Assembly: GCA_017470735.1 (NCBI GenBank)
Contig: JAFUYB010000058.1
Location: 1-64,000 of the forward strand
Direction: 5' to 3'
DNA length: 64,000 nt
Source: Lachnospiraceae bacterium
GTDB taxonomy: Bacteria; Bacillota; Clostridia; Lachnospirales; Lachnospiraceae
This document shows positions 39,540 through 47,467 of this stretch, in pieces. Position 1 is the first letter of the stretch. The number at the start of each line of letters is the position of its first letter. The notes under the pieces were generated by a model. It had not been told where the DNA came from and did no database searches. It was given only the letters and a program-made list of their open reading frames with translations. Made by a program: the position numbers and the translations under genes.

Positions 39540-40814
39540 TTAAAATTTTTTCACGCCCAGATATTCCCTTCTTTCCATGAATTGTTTTTCCTGAAATTCT
39601 TTCATATACTCCTTGCGTTCCATCCGTTTTTTATACAGGGCATCTGCTGCCGCCTTATCATCAGCTCTTTTCTTTCTTGCCCTTGCTTCCCGGCGCCTGG
39701 ATTCTTCCCTTCTTCGGGCAGAATCACTTTGGCTGGACCTGTTATTGGATGTACTTATTTCTGTTGTGATATCATCACCGCAGACCTTTATTCCCAAACC
39801 GTTCTGTTTCAAGGACAGATCTACATGCTGAACTGTGCCTGCACCGGTATTTTCACGAAGAAATACTCCCGTTGATCTGATCACTCCATCTCTGTAACCA
39901 TCTGCTCCACCCAAAGAGAACTCCGTCCGGCTCGCTCCAAGGTATATTGCTCCGATATCGGCCTGTTTTAAGTCCATAAGAATATCTTTGCCATTTTCAT
40001 CCTTGCACCATACCTTAAGTTTGGAAAATACTTCATCGTTCTCATCAATCCAGCCATTCCCATCACTGTCATATTCGCGGAGATCGGCAAATCCGTCCCC
40101 ACTTTTTGTTCCGAACAATTCGCTTCCATCATCAATCTTCCCATTTCCGTTTTTATCAAGAGCAAGAAAGCCGGATCCTTTTCCAAGCATAGATATTTCA
40201 TCCTCTTTTCCATCAACGTCAAGATCAAACTTAAATGTCTGATCCCTGACATCGGCTGTATCACTCCCTATATTTACAACAAGCGGGTCACACAGAGCAT
40301 CTGCCATTGTCGGAATATTAACATTCATGTATTCCATGTAACTTCTGCTCATCAGGACATTCACATTAAAATCAATCGTCCGGCCGTCCTCTGTATATGC
40401 TTTTCCATCTGCATGAAAGCCGGTTTCTTCTGTTTCAGAATAGGAAAGCATATTATAGGAAAAACCGCCTAAACCTGCACCGCCCATCATTCCAAAGGAT
40501 GAAAATCTCTTAAACACAGCAGAAAGAATGCTGTTTTGAAAGCCAGATGCAACTGCACCTGTCCCAAACAAACTCCCGGATGCTATTTTCCCAATGCCAT
40601 GAAAATATCCGGTATCATCCATGTTATATGACCCCTGCCTGGCATTGTCCTTACTCGTTTGATAAGTGTCTTTTTCCATGGAGCTTTCTTTTCTCGAACT
40701 ATATGAATTGACCGTTCCCAGGAAGCCGCTTGTAAACTTGTCTCCTGTCCTCATTCCTGTCTGTGTGTAATTTCTTCCTGATAACATATTCACTGTACTA
40801 TTGGCTATTCTCAT
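39540..40814 (-). CDS. Effector protein A: EF-hand-like calcium-binding motifs, no signal peptide
   Basis: 424 residues from ATG 40814 (AAAGGAGAAAAA upstream). N-terminal 120 residues are Ser/Gly/Asn-rich with helix-like segments; about 225-290 hold two Asp-loop calcium motifs, LDKNGNGKIDDGSE and YDSDGNGWIDENDE, in the arrangement that precedes RTX-type repeats in secreted calcium-binding proteins; the last 60 residues are a basic/acidic coiled coil (ARARKKRADDKAAADALYKK). Without a signal peptide, export would need a non-classical route. Its promoter has a 21-bp LytTR double site of the same subtype as that before the response regulator at 43.2-43.9 kb, so it is the likely target of that circuit. 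Function unknown. Confidence 0.75.
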   Translation of the reverse strand: MRIANSTVNMLSGRNYTQTGMRTGDKFTSGFLGTVNSYSSRKESSMEKDTYQTSKDNARQGSYNMDDTGYFHGIGKIASGSLFGTGAVASGFQNSILSAVFKRFSSFGMMGGAGLGGFSYNMLSYSETEETGFHADGKAYTEDGRTIDFNVNVLMSRSYMEYMNVNIPTMADALCDPLVVNIGSDTADVRDQTFKFDLDVDGKEDEISMLGKGSGFLALDKNGNGKIDDGSELFGTKSGDGFADLREYDSDGNGWIDENDEVFSKLKVWCKDENGKDILMDLKQADIGAIYLGASRTEFSLGGADGYRDGVIRSTGVFLRENTGAGTVQHVDLSLKQNGLGIKVCGDDITTEISTSNNRSSQSDSARRREESRRREARARKKRADDKAAADALYKKRMERKEYMKEFQEKQFMERREYLGVKKF

Positions 40815-40834
40815 TTTTTCTCCTTTCAAAATAA

Positions 40835-40875
40835 GCGCAGAAACTTACGTCCCACTCATCCATAAGCTTCTGCGC
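40835..40875 (-). promoter_or_regulatory. Leader hairpin of the EF-hand-like gene
   Basis: Minus-strand GCGCAGAAGCTTA pairs with TAAGTTTCTGCGC (40863-40875 and 40835-40847, one mismatch) around a 15-base loop, directly upstream of TTATTTT and the ribosome binding site. Could be an attenuator or mRNA-stabilising element. Confidence 0.5.
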
Positions 40876-40929
40876 ATCCATGCCTTACATTAAGGATTTC
40901 GGACTCAAAAATCAGAAAATAACCCCGAT

Positions 40930-40961
40930 GTAACGAAAGGACAGATTATTGTAACGAAAAG
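40930..40961 (-). promoter_or_regulatory. LytTR double site, subtype 1 (effector A)
   Basis: GTAACGAAAGG (40930-40940) and GTAACGAAAAG (40951-40961), 21 bp apart; toward the gene they read CTTTTCGTTAC and CCTTTCGTTAC. The same wording, including the spacer, is found at 44041-44072. A TTAATG lies 36 bp downstream. Confidence 0.65.
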
Positions 40962-40973
40962 TCATTTCACAAT

Positions 40974-41010
40974 AAAAAAACCGGATGATTATCTATAAAA
41001 TCAATCCGGT
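40974..41010 (-). terminator. Intrinsic terminator of higBA
   Basis: Minus-strand stem ACCGGAT / ATCCGGT (41004-41010 and 40980-40986) followed by seven T residues (40974-40980). Confidence 0.7.
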
Positions 41011-41039
41011 AAATCACAAAATTAAATATGTGCAGATTA

Positions 41040-41342
41040 TCACACGACAGCAGCCTTGAACGGGCTTATACCCTGTATTTCATCTACAAGCTCTAATTTT
41101 TTCTGCCTGACATCAACATCATTTTGTAAATCCAAAAAGTACTTGTCAGAAACTCCAAAAAACCTTGCAAGCCTAAGTGACGTATCCGCCGTAATCTTTC
41201 TCCTGTCATGCAGGATATCCTGAATACGTGAAACAGGAACATGTATCCCTTTTGCCAGTCTGTATGCAGAAATGCCAAGAGGCTCCATAAATTCCTCAAG
41301 TAATATCTCACTTATTTTAGGCGTTTCTATATACATATCCAT
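41040..41342 (-). CDS. higA: HigA-family antitoxin (XRE helix-turn-helix)
   Basis: 100 residues. Lambda-repressor-like HTH in residues about 15-70 (EEFMEPLGISAYRLAKGIHV, RIQDILHDRRKITADTSLRLARFFG), the characteristic pattern of VapI/HigA addiction-module antidotes, with a short C-terminal tail. Lies 32 bases after higB, the toxin-first order of higBA. Expected to bind HigB and repress the shared promoter. Confidence 0.9.
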   Translation of the reverse strand: MDMYIETPKISEILLEEFMEPLGISAYRLAKGIHVPVSRIQDILHDRRKITADTSLRLARFFGVSDKYFLDLQNDVDVRQKKLELVDEIQGISPFKAAVV

Positions 41343-41374
41343 ATTATCTATCCTCCCTCAAAACCCAGCAAAAA

Positions 41375-41656
41375 CTAGTGATAATCCACAATCTCTACAT
41401 CATAAAAACTGTTCCCGTCTTCCCTGAAGCATATCCTAAACTGGTCATTTATCCGGACACTGTACTGCCCCTTTCTTTTCCCTGACAATTGCTCCAGCCG
41501 ATTTGACGGTGGCACTTTTAAATCCTCCAGGTATCCTGCATTGTCTATCATGATCAGCTTTCTTAAAGCAATCCTCTGTATATCATGGGGCAGCTTCCTT
41601 GAAAATATTTGATTATATACCTTTTCCGTCTCTTTATCTGCAAAACTCCTTATCAT
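41375..41656 (-). CDS. higB: HigB-family mRNA interferase toxin (RelE fold)
   Basis: 93 residues. Starts MIRSFADKETEKVYNQIFSR and has the family middle DIQRIALRKLIMID and the ending SVRINDQFRICFREDGN...VEIVDYH, with conserved Arg and His residues of ribosome-dependent RelE/HigB nucleases. The -10 box ends only 6 bases before the ATG, so the transcript would start at or next to the start codon and be leaderless. Confidence 0.9.
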   Translation of the reverse strand: MIRSFADKETEKVYNQIFSRKLPHDIQRIALRKLIMIDNAGYLEDLKVPPSNRLEQLSGKRKGQYSVRINDQFRICFREDGNSFYDVEIVDYH

Positions 41657-41662
41657 GTTCCC

Positions 41663-41691
41663 ATTATACCTTCGTTAAATGTACACGTCAA
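41663..41691 (-). promoter_or_regulatory. higBA promoter giving a leaderless transcript
   Basis: Minus strand TTGACG (41686-41691), 17 bp, TATAAT (41663-41668), then 6 bases and the higB ATG (41656). No room for a ribosome binding site. Confidence 0.75.
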
Positions 41692-41711
41692 GCAGGTATG
41701 CATAAAATATC

Positions 41712-43091
41712 TTACCTCTTTTTCAACATCACGCTCACTGAAAAATGACCTTCCTTTTTCTCAATCCGCATTGCTCCGTCATATCTTTCTGCTATGTCCT
41801 CGACATTTTTTAGTCCCAATCCGTGCCATTCATTTTCGGGATGTTCACGCCCATTCTCCGGCAAATAATCATTCTCACATAGAACCAATATCACCGCTGC
41901 CTTTTCCCTGATCTGAAACGACACATTTTTAGCTTCCGTGTATTCCGCTTCGCGTATGGCATTGTCCAAAATATTTCCGATCACGATCCCTATATCATAA
42001 GCAGAGATGCCCCACGCATCCTGATACCCCATATCAACGGACAGCAGCACTCCTGCTTTCTTTGCTTTGTGAAACCGGTCATTGATCACCATGTCCGTCA
42101 CCGGATTTCCGGTCGATACTGCCATCTTAACCGACGAAATATCTTCGTCAAGCTGCTTTATATATGCGGCAAGTTCTTTCTCGTACCCATGCTCCGACAG
42201 TCCCCTTATATTTGTCAGATGGGTTGCCATATCGTGACGCACCTTTCGGATTTTCTCATAGTACTCCTGCGTTTCCTCAAGCCGCTGCTTCATCGCCTCT
42301 TTTTCCAATTTCTCCGTCATATACATTTCGCTGCGCTTACGGTAACGATTGTTTTCCTGCCACATATAAATTGCCGACAGCTCTCCCAAATATAAAAGCA
42401 CAGCTATGATCGGCAGCTGCCAGAGAAGTTCCGGCTTCTCTTCCGTCAGAATAACTGCCCCCTCTTTTATGGACATGATGGAAATGCTTCTCATGATAAA
42501 TGTCATGATGATTCCGGCTGCATTCAAAACAGCCAGAAATAAAAGCTCCTGCAAGTGGATTTTCTCGCGATGCTTCACAATCTTTGCAACCGAAACGATC
42601 GCTGCCGCACAGACAATCGTATATGCAGCAAACAATACAACCTCAAAAATTCCTATTCGGACAGACACAAAATGCTCTATATCATTTGCCGCTTCAATAC
42701 CGTTCATCAGATTTTTGGAAATAAAGTCTGTAGCGCTCACCACCACAAAATACGACATACTTGTAATGTGCCAGAACAGCGTGATCGTAAAAACGCTTTC
42801 AAGCACCCAGTCTTTTGCACAGAATAATACAAACGGGATGATCACTCCGAAAAGCGCCAGAGTTGTTATCGGAAGATCAGTTGTCAGGAAGCTGCTAATG
42901 ATAAATATAATCCCAAGAATTACAATAACGGCAGCCACCTCATTTTTCTTCATATAACTGTCACCGTCATTGCTTTTTGACCGCCTGATCACAGGCACAA
43001 ATTGATTCCACAGCCACAGCACCATAAAAAGTCTCATCAGCGAAAAGACTACATCCACGATCCTGATGAAAGGACTTAATTCATAATCCAT
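41712..43091 (-). CDS. GHKL sensor histidine kinase 1 (LytTR partner)
   Basis: 459 residues from ATG 43091 (GAGGTGAGT box). The N-terminal half (1-230) has about six or seven transmembrane helices typical of AgrC/peptide-sensor kinases; then a helix with the H-box VRHDMATHLTNIRGL and a GHKL ATPase domain with the N-box NILDNAIREA and G-box GLGLKNVEDIAERY. Encoded after response regulator 1 (81-base gap, containing a tandem repeat). The ligand is unknown; no AgrD-like peptide gene was seen. Confidence 0.88.
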   Translation of the reverse strand: MDYELSPFIRIVDVVFSLMRLFMVLWLWNQFVPVIRRSKSNDGDSYMKKNEVAAVIVILGIIFIISSFLTTDLPITTLALFGVIIPFVLFCAKDWVLESVFTITLFWHITSMSYFVVVSATDFISKNLMNGIEAANDIEHFVSVRIGIFEVVLFAAYTIVCAAAIVSVAKIVKHREKIHLQELLFLAVLNAAGIIMTFIMRSISIMSIKEGAVILTEEKPELLWQLPIIAVLLYLGELSAIYMWQENNRYRKRSEMYMTEKLEKEAMKQRLEETQEYYEKIRKVRHDMATHLTNIRGLSEHGYEKELAAYIKQLDEDISSVKMAVSTGNPVTDMVINDRFHKAKKAGVLLSVDMGYQDAWGISAYDIGIVIGNILDNAIREAEYTEAKNVSFQIREKAAVILVLCENDYLPENGREHPENEWHGLGLKNVEDIAERYDGAMRIEKKEGHFSVSVMLKKR

Positions 43092-43116
43092 ACTCACCTC
43101 ACTAATCTTGTCCTTC

Positions 43117-43184
43117 GGGTAATTTTTTCCGTAGGTATCCATGCCCTTTGCGCAAGTTTTTCCTGCGGGTATTTATGCCCTTTG
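43117..43184. repeat. Tandem 34-bp duplication between regulator 1 and kinase 1
   Basis: Copy 1 (43117-43150) and copy 2 (43151-43184) share the pattern TTTTTCC-T-GGTAT--ATGCCCTTTG with a few differences. Copy 2 includes the last codons of the regulator gene. Likely a diverged local duplication. Confidence 0.6.
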
Positions 43185-43916
43185 ACTGCTTACTCGCAAA
43201 AAATCATCCAAAAAATTCTTGTATTTGTATTTTGACATTGGAATTTTCGTGCCGTCATCCATCTCCACCTGAGTCCGGCCATAGGTAAACACACGCGTCA
43301 GATTTACGATATAGCTTCTATGAATCTGGCAGAAGTCATCCCCGACCTGTGATGAAATTTCATCCATTTTCCCGTAGCACTCAACAACACGGTCTTTGAT
43401 ATGCAGTTTTAATTTCCTGCCTTCGCTTTCCACATACTTTAGCGCACTTGATTTTAATAGCATCTGTTTTCCGCCGATAGAAATGGATAACATATCATCA
43501 CAAGCCGCCCGCTTCTTTATAATATGATCCACTTCTTTTTGAGCCTGCGACAGAATCCCCAAAAACTTCTTCTCATCTATCGGCTTGATCAAAAACTGAA
43601 AGGCTCTTACTTCAAAGGCTTCCTGCATCCGTTCGGGCATTCCCGTCACAAAAACGATCAGCGGAAGACTGCCAAGTGCTCTGCCATCTGCAAGCTGGTT
43701 TGCTTTGATTTTTGCTGCCACCGACATACCGTCGAGTTCATTCCTAAAATCAATATCCAGAAACAGCAGGTCAAGCGAATTTCCTGCCTCAAAATAAGAT
43801 AATGCTTCCCTGCCATCGGAAAAGCACTTGGTGATATGCTCACCACTGTCAGTTTTCACAAGCCTGCTTAAATAGTCTCTTGTTATACTTTCATCATCGC
43901 AAATGCCTATATGCAA
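43173..43916 (-). CDS. LytTR-family response regulator 1 (TTG start)
   Basis: 247 residues from TTG 43916, which stands 8 bases after a strong GGAGG and gives the family N-terminus xHIGICDDES; the ATGs further upstream have no such box. Receiver (1-125): acidic pocket CDDE, phospho-Asp in LDLLFLDIDF, Lys in FLIKPIDEKKF. LytTR DNA-binding domain (about 145-245): KYVESEGRKLKLH, CQIHRSYIVNLTRV. Preceded by a subtype 1 double/triple 21-bp repeat that is shared with effector A, so it is predicted to activate itself and that gene. Confidence 0.9.
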   Translation of the reverse strand: MHIGICDDESITRDYLSRLVKTDSGEHITKCFSDGREALSYFEAGNSLDLLFLDIDFRNELDGMSVAAKIKANQLADGRALGSLPLIVFVTGMPERMQEAFEVRAFQFLIKPIDEKKFLGILSQAQKEVDHIIKKRAACDDMLSISIGGKQMLLKSSALKYVESEGRKLKLHIKDRVVECYGKMDEISSQVGDDFCQIHRSYIVNLTRVFTYGRTQVEMDDGTKIPMSKYKYKNFLDDFLRVSSQRA

Positions 43917-44004
43917 CTTTCTGCCCTCCACAATAATCACTTCCCAATCCCGCATAAGAAGTACGAAATACTTTCCTGCTAACATGAAAAACACCGGCAT
44001 CCTC

Positions 44005-44093
44005 ATCGTATCACAGGTTGCCGGCTTATAAAATACAGATGTAACGAAAGGGCAGAATATTGTAATGAATGGCTCGATTTTTGTAAAAATGTA
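44005..44093 (-). promoter_or_regulatory. LytTR site, subtype 1 (regulator 1 autoregulation)
   Basis: GTAACGAAAGG (44041-44051), GTAATGAATGG (44062-44072) and a weak third unit GTAAAAATG (44083-44091), each 21 bp apart. TACGAT on the minus strand (44005-44010) follows after 30 bp. Nearly identical in wording and spacer to 40930-40961. Confidence 0.65.
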
Positions 44094-44134
44094 AAACCGG
44101 CAGATGCAACTGCCAATTACAATCCTGCCGGTTT
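44094..44134 (-). terminator. Terminator of the acidic coiled-coil gene
   Basis: Stem AAACCGGCAG / CTGCCGGTTT (44094-44103 and 44125-44134) with a 21-base loop, followed on the minus strand by TACATTTTTAC. Confidence 0.6.
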
Positions 44135-44139
44135 ACTGT

Positions 44140-44220
44140 CTGCAGTATTACAAATACCTTATCTGAAATCATTCAGATCACGGTTTGAAGGAGTCCGTAA
44201 ACGTTACTATAATACTGCAG
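44140..44220. repeat. 81-bp element with 11-bp inverted ends and an inner hairpin
   Basis: CTGCAGTATTA (44140-44150) and TAATACTGCAG (44210-44220) are perfect inverted repeats; inside lies a perfect 7-bp hairpin ATCTGAA-ATCA-TTCAGAT (44161-44178). May be a tiny non-autonomous element or a folded RNA. Confidence 0.5.
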
Positions 44221-44258
44221 TCTCTGTCTGTTTATTATCATCAAAAACATCTCTTTCG

Positions 44259-45107
44259 CTACACCGCTACATCAATTGCCCCGCTCATATCCGCATCAAA
44301 AAGCTCCACCTCAGACAGGCTTTCTGCCTGATAGGAAGCACTTGCCGGCGCCGCATTGACGGCCTGTGTCTTAAAGCCGGCTGCCGCCGATGACGCTGAT
44401 CGCTTTTCCTGCTCTAAACGGTCGAATAAGGCTTTTAGGTATTTCAGATCCGCCCTCGTCAGTTGCTTCTCTTCGTCCTCACGATGTTTTCTTTTCATCT
44501 CCTTTATTTCTTCATCCGTCATATCACGGCCGGAATAAGAAAGCATGTCCTGCATTTCTGATAGCGACTCACTGGCGAGCTCCTCTTCTAATTCCTCGAT
44601 TTCTTCCATCATTTCCTGCATCATCTCTTCAGAGATTTCTTCATTTTCTTTGATCGACTCCTGCAACTCGTCTTTCCCTGGTATTTCCTCTTCTTCTCCC
44701 GGCGCATTTGCAGGAGCACCATTGCCATTTTCCGCTGCCTCCTCTTCTTCCAAATGCCGCAGCTTCCGTTTGGCGATCCGCTCCATGGATGCCGCATGGA
44801 TGATTGCGGCAAATACTTCACTTGCACCATAGTCCCCGTTGCGGAGCTGCTTATACAGCCATGCCAACTTGGTCCGCATCTTTGTAGGAAGCGATCTGGC
44901 TGCATTGGCCGTCTTTGCCTGCTGGATCTGTTTCGACATCTGTTTAAAATTATATGGCAGACGCTTCTTAATTTTGCCGGAATTGCCGGTGTTTAATTTA
45001 TGAACTGCGATGAAACAGTTCGCCGGACTGTTTTCCTGCATACGATGGTAATGGACTAACAAACCGGAGCTTGTTTCCTGAAATGAGACACCTCTGATTC
45101 CTGTCAT
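44259..45107 (-). CDS. Effector protein B: acidic coiled-coil protein, no signal peptide
   Basis: 282 residues from ATG 45107 (GGAGGTAAGC box). N-terminal part (1-110) is basic: MTGIRGVSFQETSSGLLVHY, then KKRLPYNFKQMSKQIQQAK and a conserved-looking AWLYKQLRNGDYGASEVFAAIIHAASMERIA; the middle (125-215) is extremely Glu-rich coiled coil; the C-terminus ends VELFDADMSGAIDVAV. I recognise no characterised family. It is divergent from regulator 2 and shares the intergenic triple LytTR repeat; a TATAAT (45166-45171, minus) lies 25 bp from that site. Likely a target of circuit 2. Confidence 0.7.
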   Translation of the reverse strand: MTGIRGVSFQETSSGLLVHYHRMQENSPANCFIAVHKLNTGNSGKIKKRLPYNFKQMSKQIQQAKTANAARSLPTKMRTKLAWLYKQLRNGDYGASEVFAAIIHAASMERIAKRKLRHLEEEEAAENGNGAPANAPGEEEEIPGKDELQESIKENEEISEEMMQEMMEEIEELEEELASESLSEMQDMLSYSGRDMTDEEIKEMKRKHREDEEKQLTRADLKYLKALFDRLEQEKRSASSAAAGFKTQAVNAAPASASYQAESLSEVELFDADMSGAIDVAV

Positions 45108-45165
45108 GCTTACCTCCTTCCGTGGGATACTTCCTTGCAAAAGCAAATCCATTTGCTCGTATTTT

Positions 45166-45249
45166 ATTATAACGGATATCTAAGCCTCCGGCGCGTCATT
45201 TCACACCCTAAAAATGACATTTCACACCATACAAACGACATTTTCCACC
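45166..45249. promoter_or_regulatory. Triple LytTR repeat, subtype 2 (divergent: effector B and regulator 2)
   Basis: CATTTCACACC (45197-45207), CATTTCACACC (45218-45228) and CATTTTCCACC (45239-45249), each 21 bp apart and oriented toward regulator 2. On the minus side TATAAT (45166-45171) serves effector B. The first two units and spacer match the site at 51668-51699. Confidence 0.7.
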
Positions 45250-45303
45250 AAATATGGTATCCTAATTCAATAAGACAATTGTAAGCCAGAAAGGTACAAA
45301 GCA

Positions 45304-46020
45304 ATGAATCTTGCGATATGTGACGATGAGGCAATCATGCGCCGCTCGTTGGCAGAGCGCGTGAAAACTATTCATCCCGATATGGAAATATATGTCTTTT
45401 CCTCCGCCGGGGAATTGTTAAAAAATGAAATCAGCTTTGATATCTATCTGCTGGACATCGAAATGGAAGGGATCTCCGGGATGGAGCTCGCAAAGCTGCT
45501 TCGCGGACGGCCTCATCCGTTCCCACCGATCATCATTTTCATAACCGGCTTTGCTGAACACATGGCCGATGCCTTTGATGTGCAGGCCTACCACTATCTC
45601 CTAAAGCCCCTTGATCATCGAAAGTTTCAGGAAGTATTAAACGGAGCGATAGCAGAAGCGTCCGGTCAGCGATCGCAATTGGATGATTACCTGATGATAA
45701 AATCTGATAATATCATGCGTAAATTGGCCTATGACGATATCATCTACATTGAGAGCAGCAATAAACAAGCTATTTTTCATACTACAGAAAGCAAAATAAA
45801 AATCTATGCCCCGATGAATGAGCTTGAGGAAACACTTTCGGGCCGCTTTTTCCGCTGCCATAGAGGGTATCTCGTCAACCTTGCCCATGTGCTTTCCTAT
45901 GAACCGGGCAGCATTTCCGTCACCGGAGGCGACAATCTGCTGCTCTCCCGTCTTAAGTATCAGGATTTCGTGCAGGCATTCATGAGCTACGCAAGATCAG
46001 GAGGTATCGTCCGTGTTTAA
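45304..46020 (+). CDS. LytTR-family response regulator 2
   Basis: 238 residues. Receiver with acidic pocket CDDEAIMRRS, phospho-Asp in DIYLLDIEMEGISG and Lys in YLLKPLDHRKF, then LytTR domain (about 135-235) with DIIYIESSNKQAIFH and FFRCHRGYLVNLAHV. Only plus-strand regulator of the island. It overlaps the truncated kinase 2 gene by 8 bases, so the pair was a normal operon. The triple 21-bp repeat upstream suggests autoregulation. With the kinase catalytic part gone, its phosphorylation source is unclear. Confidence 0.9.
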   Translation: MNLAICDDEAIMRRSLAERVKTIHPDMEIYVFSSAGELLKNEISFDIYLLDIEMEGISGMELAKLLRGRPHPFPPIIIFITGFAEHMADAFDVQAYHYLLKPLDHRKFQEVLNGAIAEASGQRSQLDDYLMIKSDNIMRKLAYDDIIYIESSNKQAIFHTTESKIKIYAPMNELEETLSGRFFRCHRGYLVNLAHVLSYEPGSISVTGGDNLLLSRLKYQDFVQAFMSYARSGGIVRV

Positions 46021-46645
46021 CACAGAACTCTTACGACAAATGATCGATATTCTCCCGCTGTACATCGGCGAAGCTGTTTTTTCATGCCTGTATGCCGCGA
46101 AATTTCTTGTACAAAAATATGAAACAAAACAGCTGCTTACGCTGTGGTTACTGCCTTCTGTCATTTTGGATGAGCTGCTGTTTGCACTTGTGCCTAATAC
46201 CGATCCCTGGCATGATCTGATGTGGATCGCCGCAAGGATCTTTCTATTGATATTGCTGCAGCGGTCATTGTTCATCCGACGGGAACAGGGAATGCACTCA
46301 TTTTTGACTGCAAGCATCATCGTCGTTGTGTATCTGACAAAATACCTGATTGTTATGCCTTATACTGCGGTAAGCGATTTAACGTGGGATCATATCATGC
46401 CGTACCTCTTAAATCAAAATATTCTGGACGGTATCCTGACTGCCTACGGTACAAAGCTCTTCGTCACCTTTATGGTTGATGGCATGATGCTTGTCTTAAA
46501 TGGGATATGGGGCGTTTTGTGCATGTATTTCATGCTTCACATAGTTGAAAAAGCTTACACCCACAAGCAGGATATCCTCGAAAAAAATGATGCCCTATTC
46601 CTATGCGCGCCGTGCATTACATCAACCGCCATCTGCCTACTCTGA
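46013..46645 (+). pseudogene. Sensor kinase 2, truncated before the catalytic domains
   Basis: 210 residues from GTG 46013 with an AGGAGG box inside the regulator gene. The frame encodes about five or six transmembrane helices of a GHKL-type sensor (LPLYIGEAVFSCLYAAKFL, LWLLPSVILDELLFALV, WGVLCMYFMLHIVEKA) and the start of the linker (DILEKND), then shifts into 14 unrelated residues and stops 9 bases inside the convergent FlxA-like gene. H-box and ATPase domain are missing. Either a deletion pseudogene or a surviving receptor fragment. Confidence 0.75.
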
Positions 46646-47347
46646 CTGTGATGATGCGGTTACAGTAGTCTTCCTTTCATCCGGTTGAACGCCTGCAGCA
46701 AAGCCATTCTCCTCTTTTTGCATTGATTCCTTATCTTCCTTTCTCTCACGCTCCCTGTCTCTTGCGAAACGCATTTCCTCATTTGCTTTATCGAGATCAT
46801 CCAAGGTCTTACGGTTCAGATCATCGGCCTTTGCATTTATTTCTTCAAGCTGCTCCTCTTTCTTGGCTGTATCACCACCTCTGCCCTGGTCCAGCTTAAT
46901 CTCTGACTCCAATACGCCCGCCTCGCCTTCAAGGGATGTCGCAACGCGATTTTTCACATCTGCCATATCCATGGTCGCTCCCGCAGTTATAAGCGCCTTC
47001 ATTCCTCTTGCTGATATCTGAGATGTATCTCCATCCTTATTTCTATTGTATGAATCTCCGCTCTGTTTGACCTGTCTTTCTTCCGCTTCTTTCCGCTCTT
47101 TTTGTTTTGCCGCCATCTTGACCTGATTTTTTTGAGCCTCAAGCTCGGCAATCTCCTGTTCAAGACTCTGGCGTTTTTTCTGCTTTTGTTCAGGAGAAAG
47201 CTTATCATCCTTTCCAAGTTCCTGAAGCTGCTTTTGCTTTTCCTCAATCTGCCGCTGCAGACTGTCCAATTCCGGATTATTGGTGCCTTGTTGCGGCATC
47301 ATTACCGGTCTGGTATCCTGACCGTCACCTATTCCGCTGATCTGCAT
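46637..47347 (-). CDS. Effector protein C: FlxA-like coiled-coil protein
   Basis: 236 residues from ATG 47347 (GGGAGGCAGG box). The N-terminus MQISGIGDG and the following coiled coil LDSLQRQIEEKQKQLQELGK...KKRQSLEQEIAELEAQKNQV match the FlxA-like family, a flagellum-associated regulon member in enterobacteria whose function is unknown. The C-terminal half is charged with helices (NEEMRFARDRERERKEDKES). No signal peptide. Promoter carries a subtype 3 LytTR site shared with regulator 3. Located downstream of kinase 3 without a terminator, so it may also be read through from that operon. Confidence 0.75.
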   Translation of the reverse strand: MQISGIGDGQDTRPVMMPQQGTNNPELDSLQRQIEEKQKQLQELGKDDKLSPEQKQKKRQSLEQEIAELEAQKNQVKMAAKQKERKEAEERQVKQSGDSYNRNKDGDTSQISARGMKALITAGATMDMADVKNRVATSLEGEAGVLESEIKLDQGRGGDTAKKEEQLEEINAKADDLNRKTLDDLDKANEEMRFARDRERERKEDKESMQKEENGFAAGVQPDERKTTVTASSQSE

Positions 47348-47396
47348 AACCTGCCTCCCATTCAAATATTTGCGCCTGACAAAGAGTATCTTCATC

Positions 47397-47467
47397 ATAA
47401 TTTTCGCCAGGTTATCTCCTAAAGTAAACCCATTTGGAGTGAACGGTCGGTTTCTTGTTGTGAAATG
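47397..47467 (-). promoter_or_regulatory. LytTR double site, subtype 3 (effector C)
   Basis: GGAGTGAACGG (47436-47446) and GTTGTGAAATG (47457-47467), 21 bp apart; toward the gene CATTTCACAAC, spacer AAGAAACCGA, CCGTTCACTCC. AATTAT (47397-47402, minus) is 33 bp downstream. The distal unit lies at the stop codon of kinase 3. Spacer and distal unit nearly identical to 49618-49649. Confidence 0.65.

Larger units (their letters stand above)
43917..44258. other. 342-base intergenic region: regulator 1 promoter, terminator and inverted repeats
   Basis: Contains, left to right, the -10 box TACGAT (minus, 44005-44010), the LytTR sites (44041-44093), the terminator of the acidic coiled-coil gene (44094-44134) and an 81-bp element bounded by 11-bp inverted repeats (44140-44220). 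No reading frame is supported. Confidence 0.6.

Noticed and set aside
45249-45303. Clear -10 box for regulator 2
   Set aside because: Only weak candidates (TAAGAC, TTGTAA) lie at the expected distance, so no promoter coordinate is given for the plus side.
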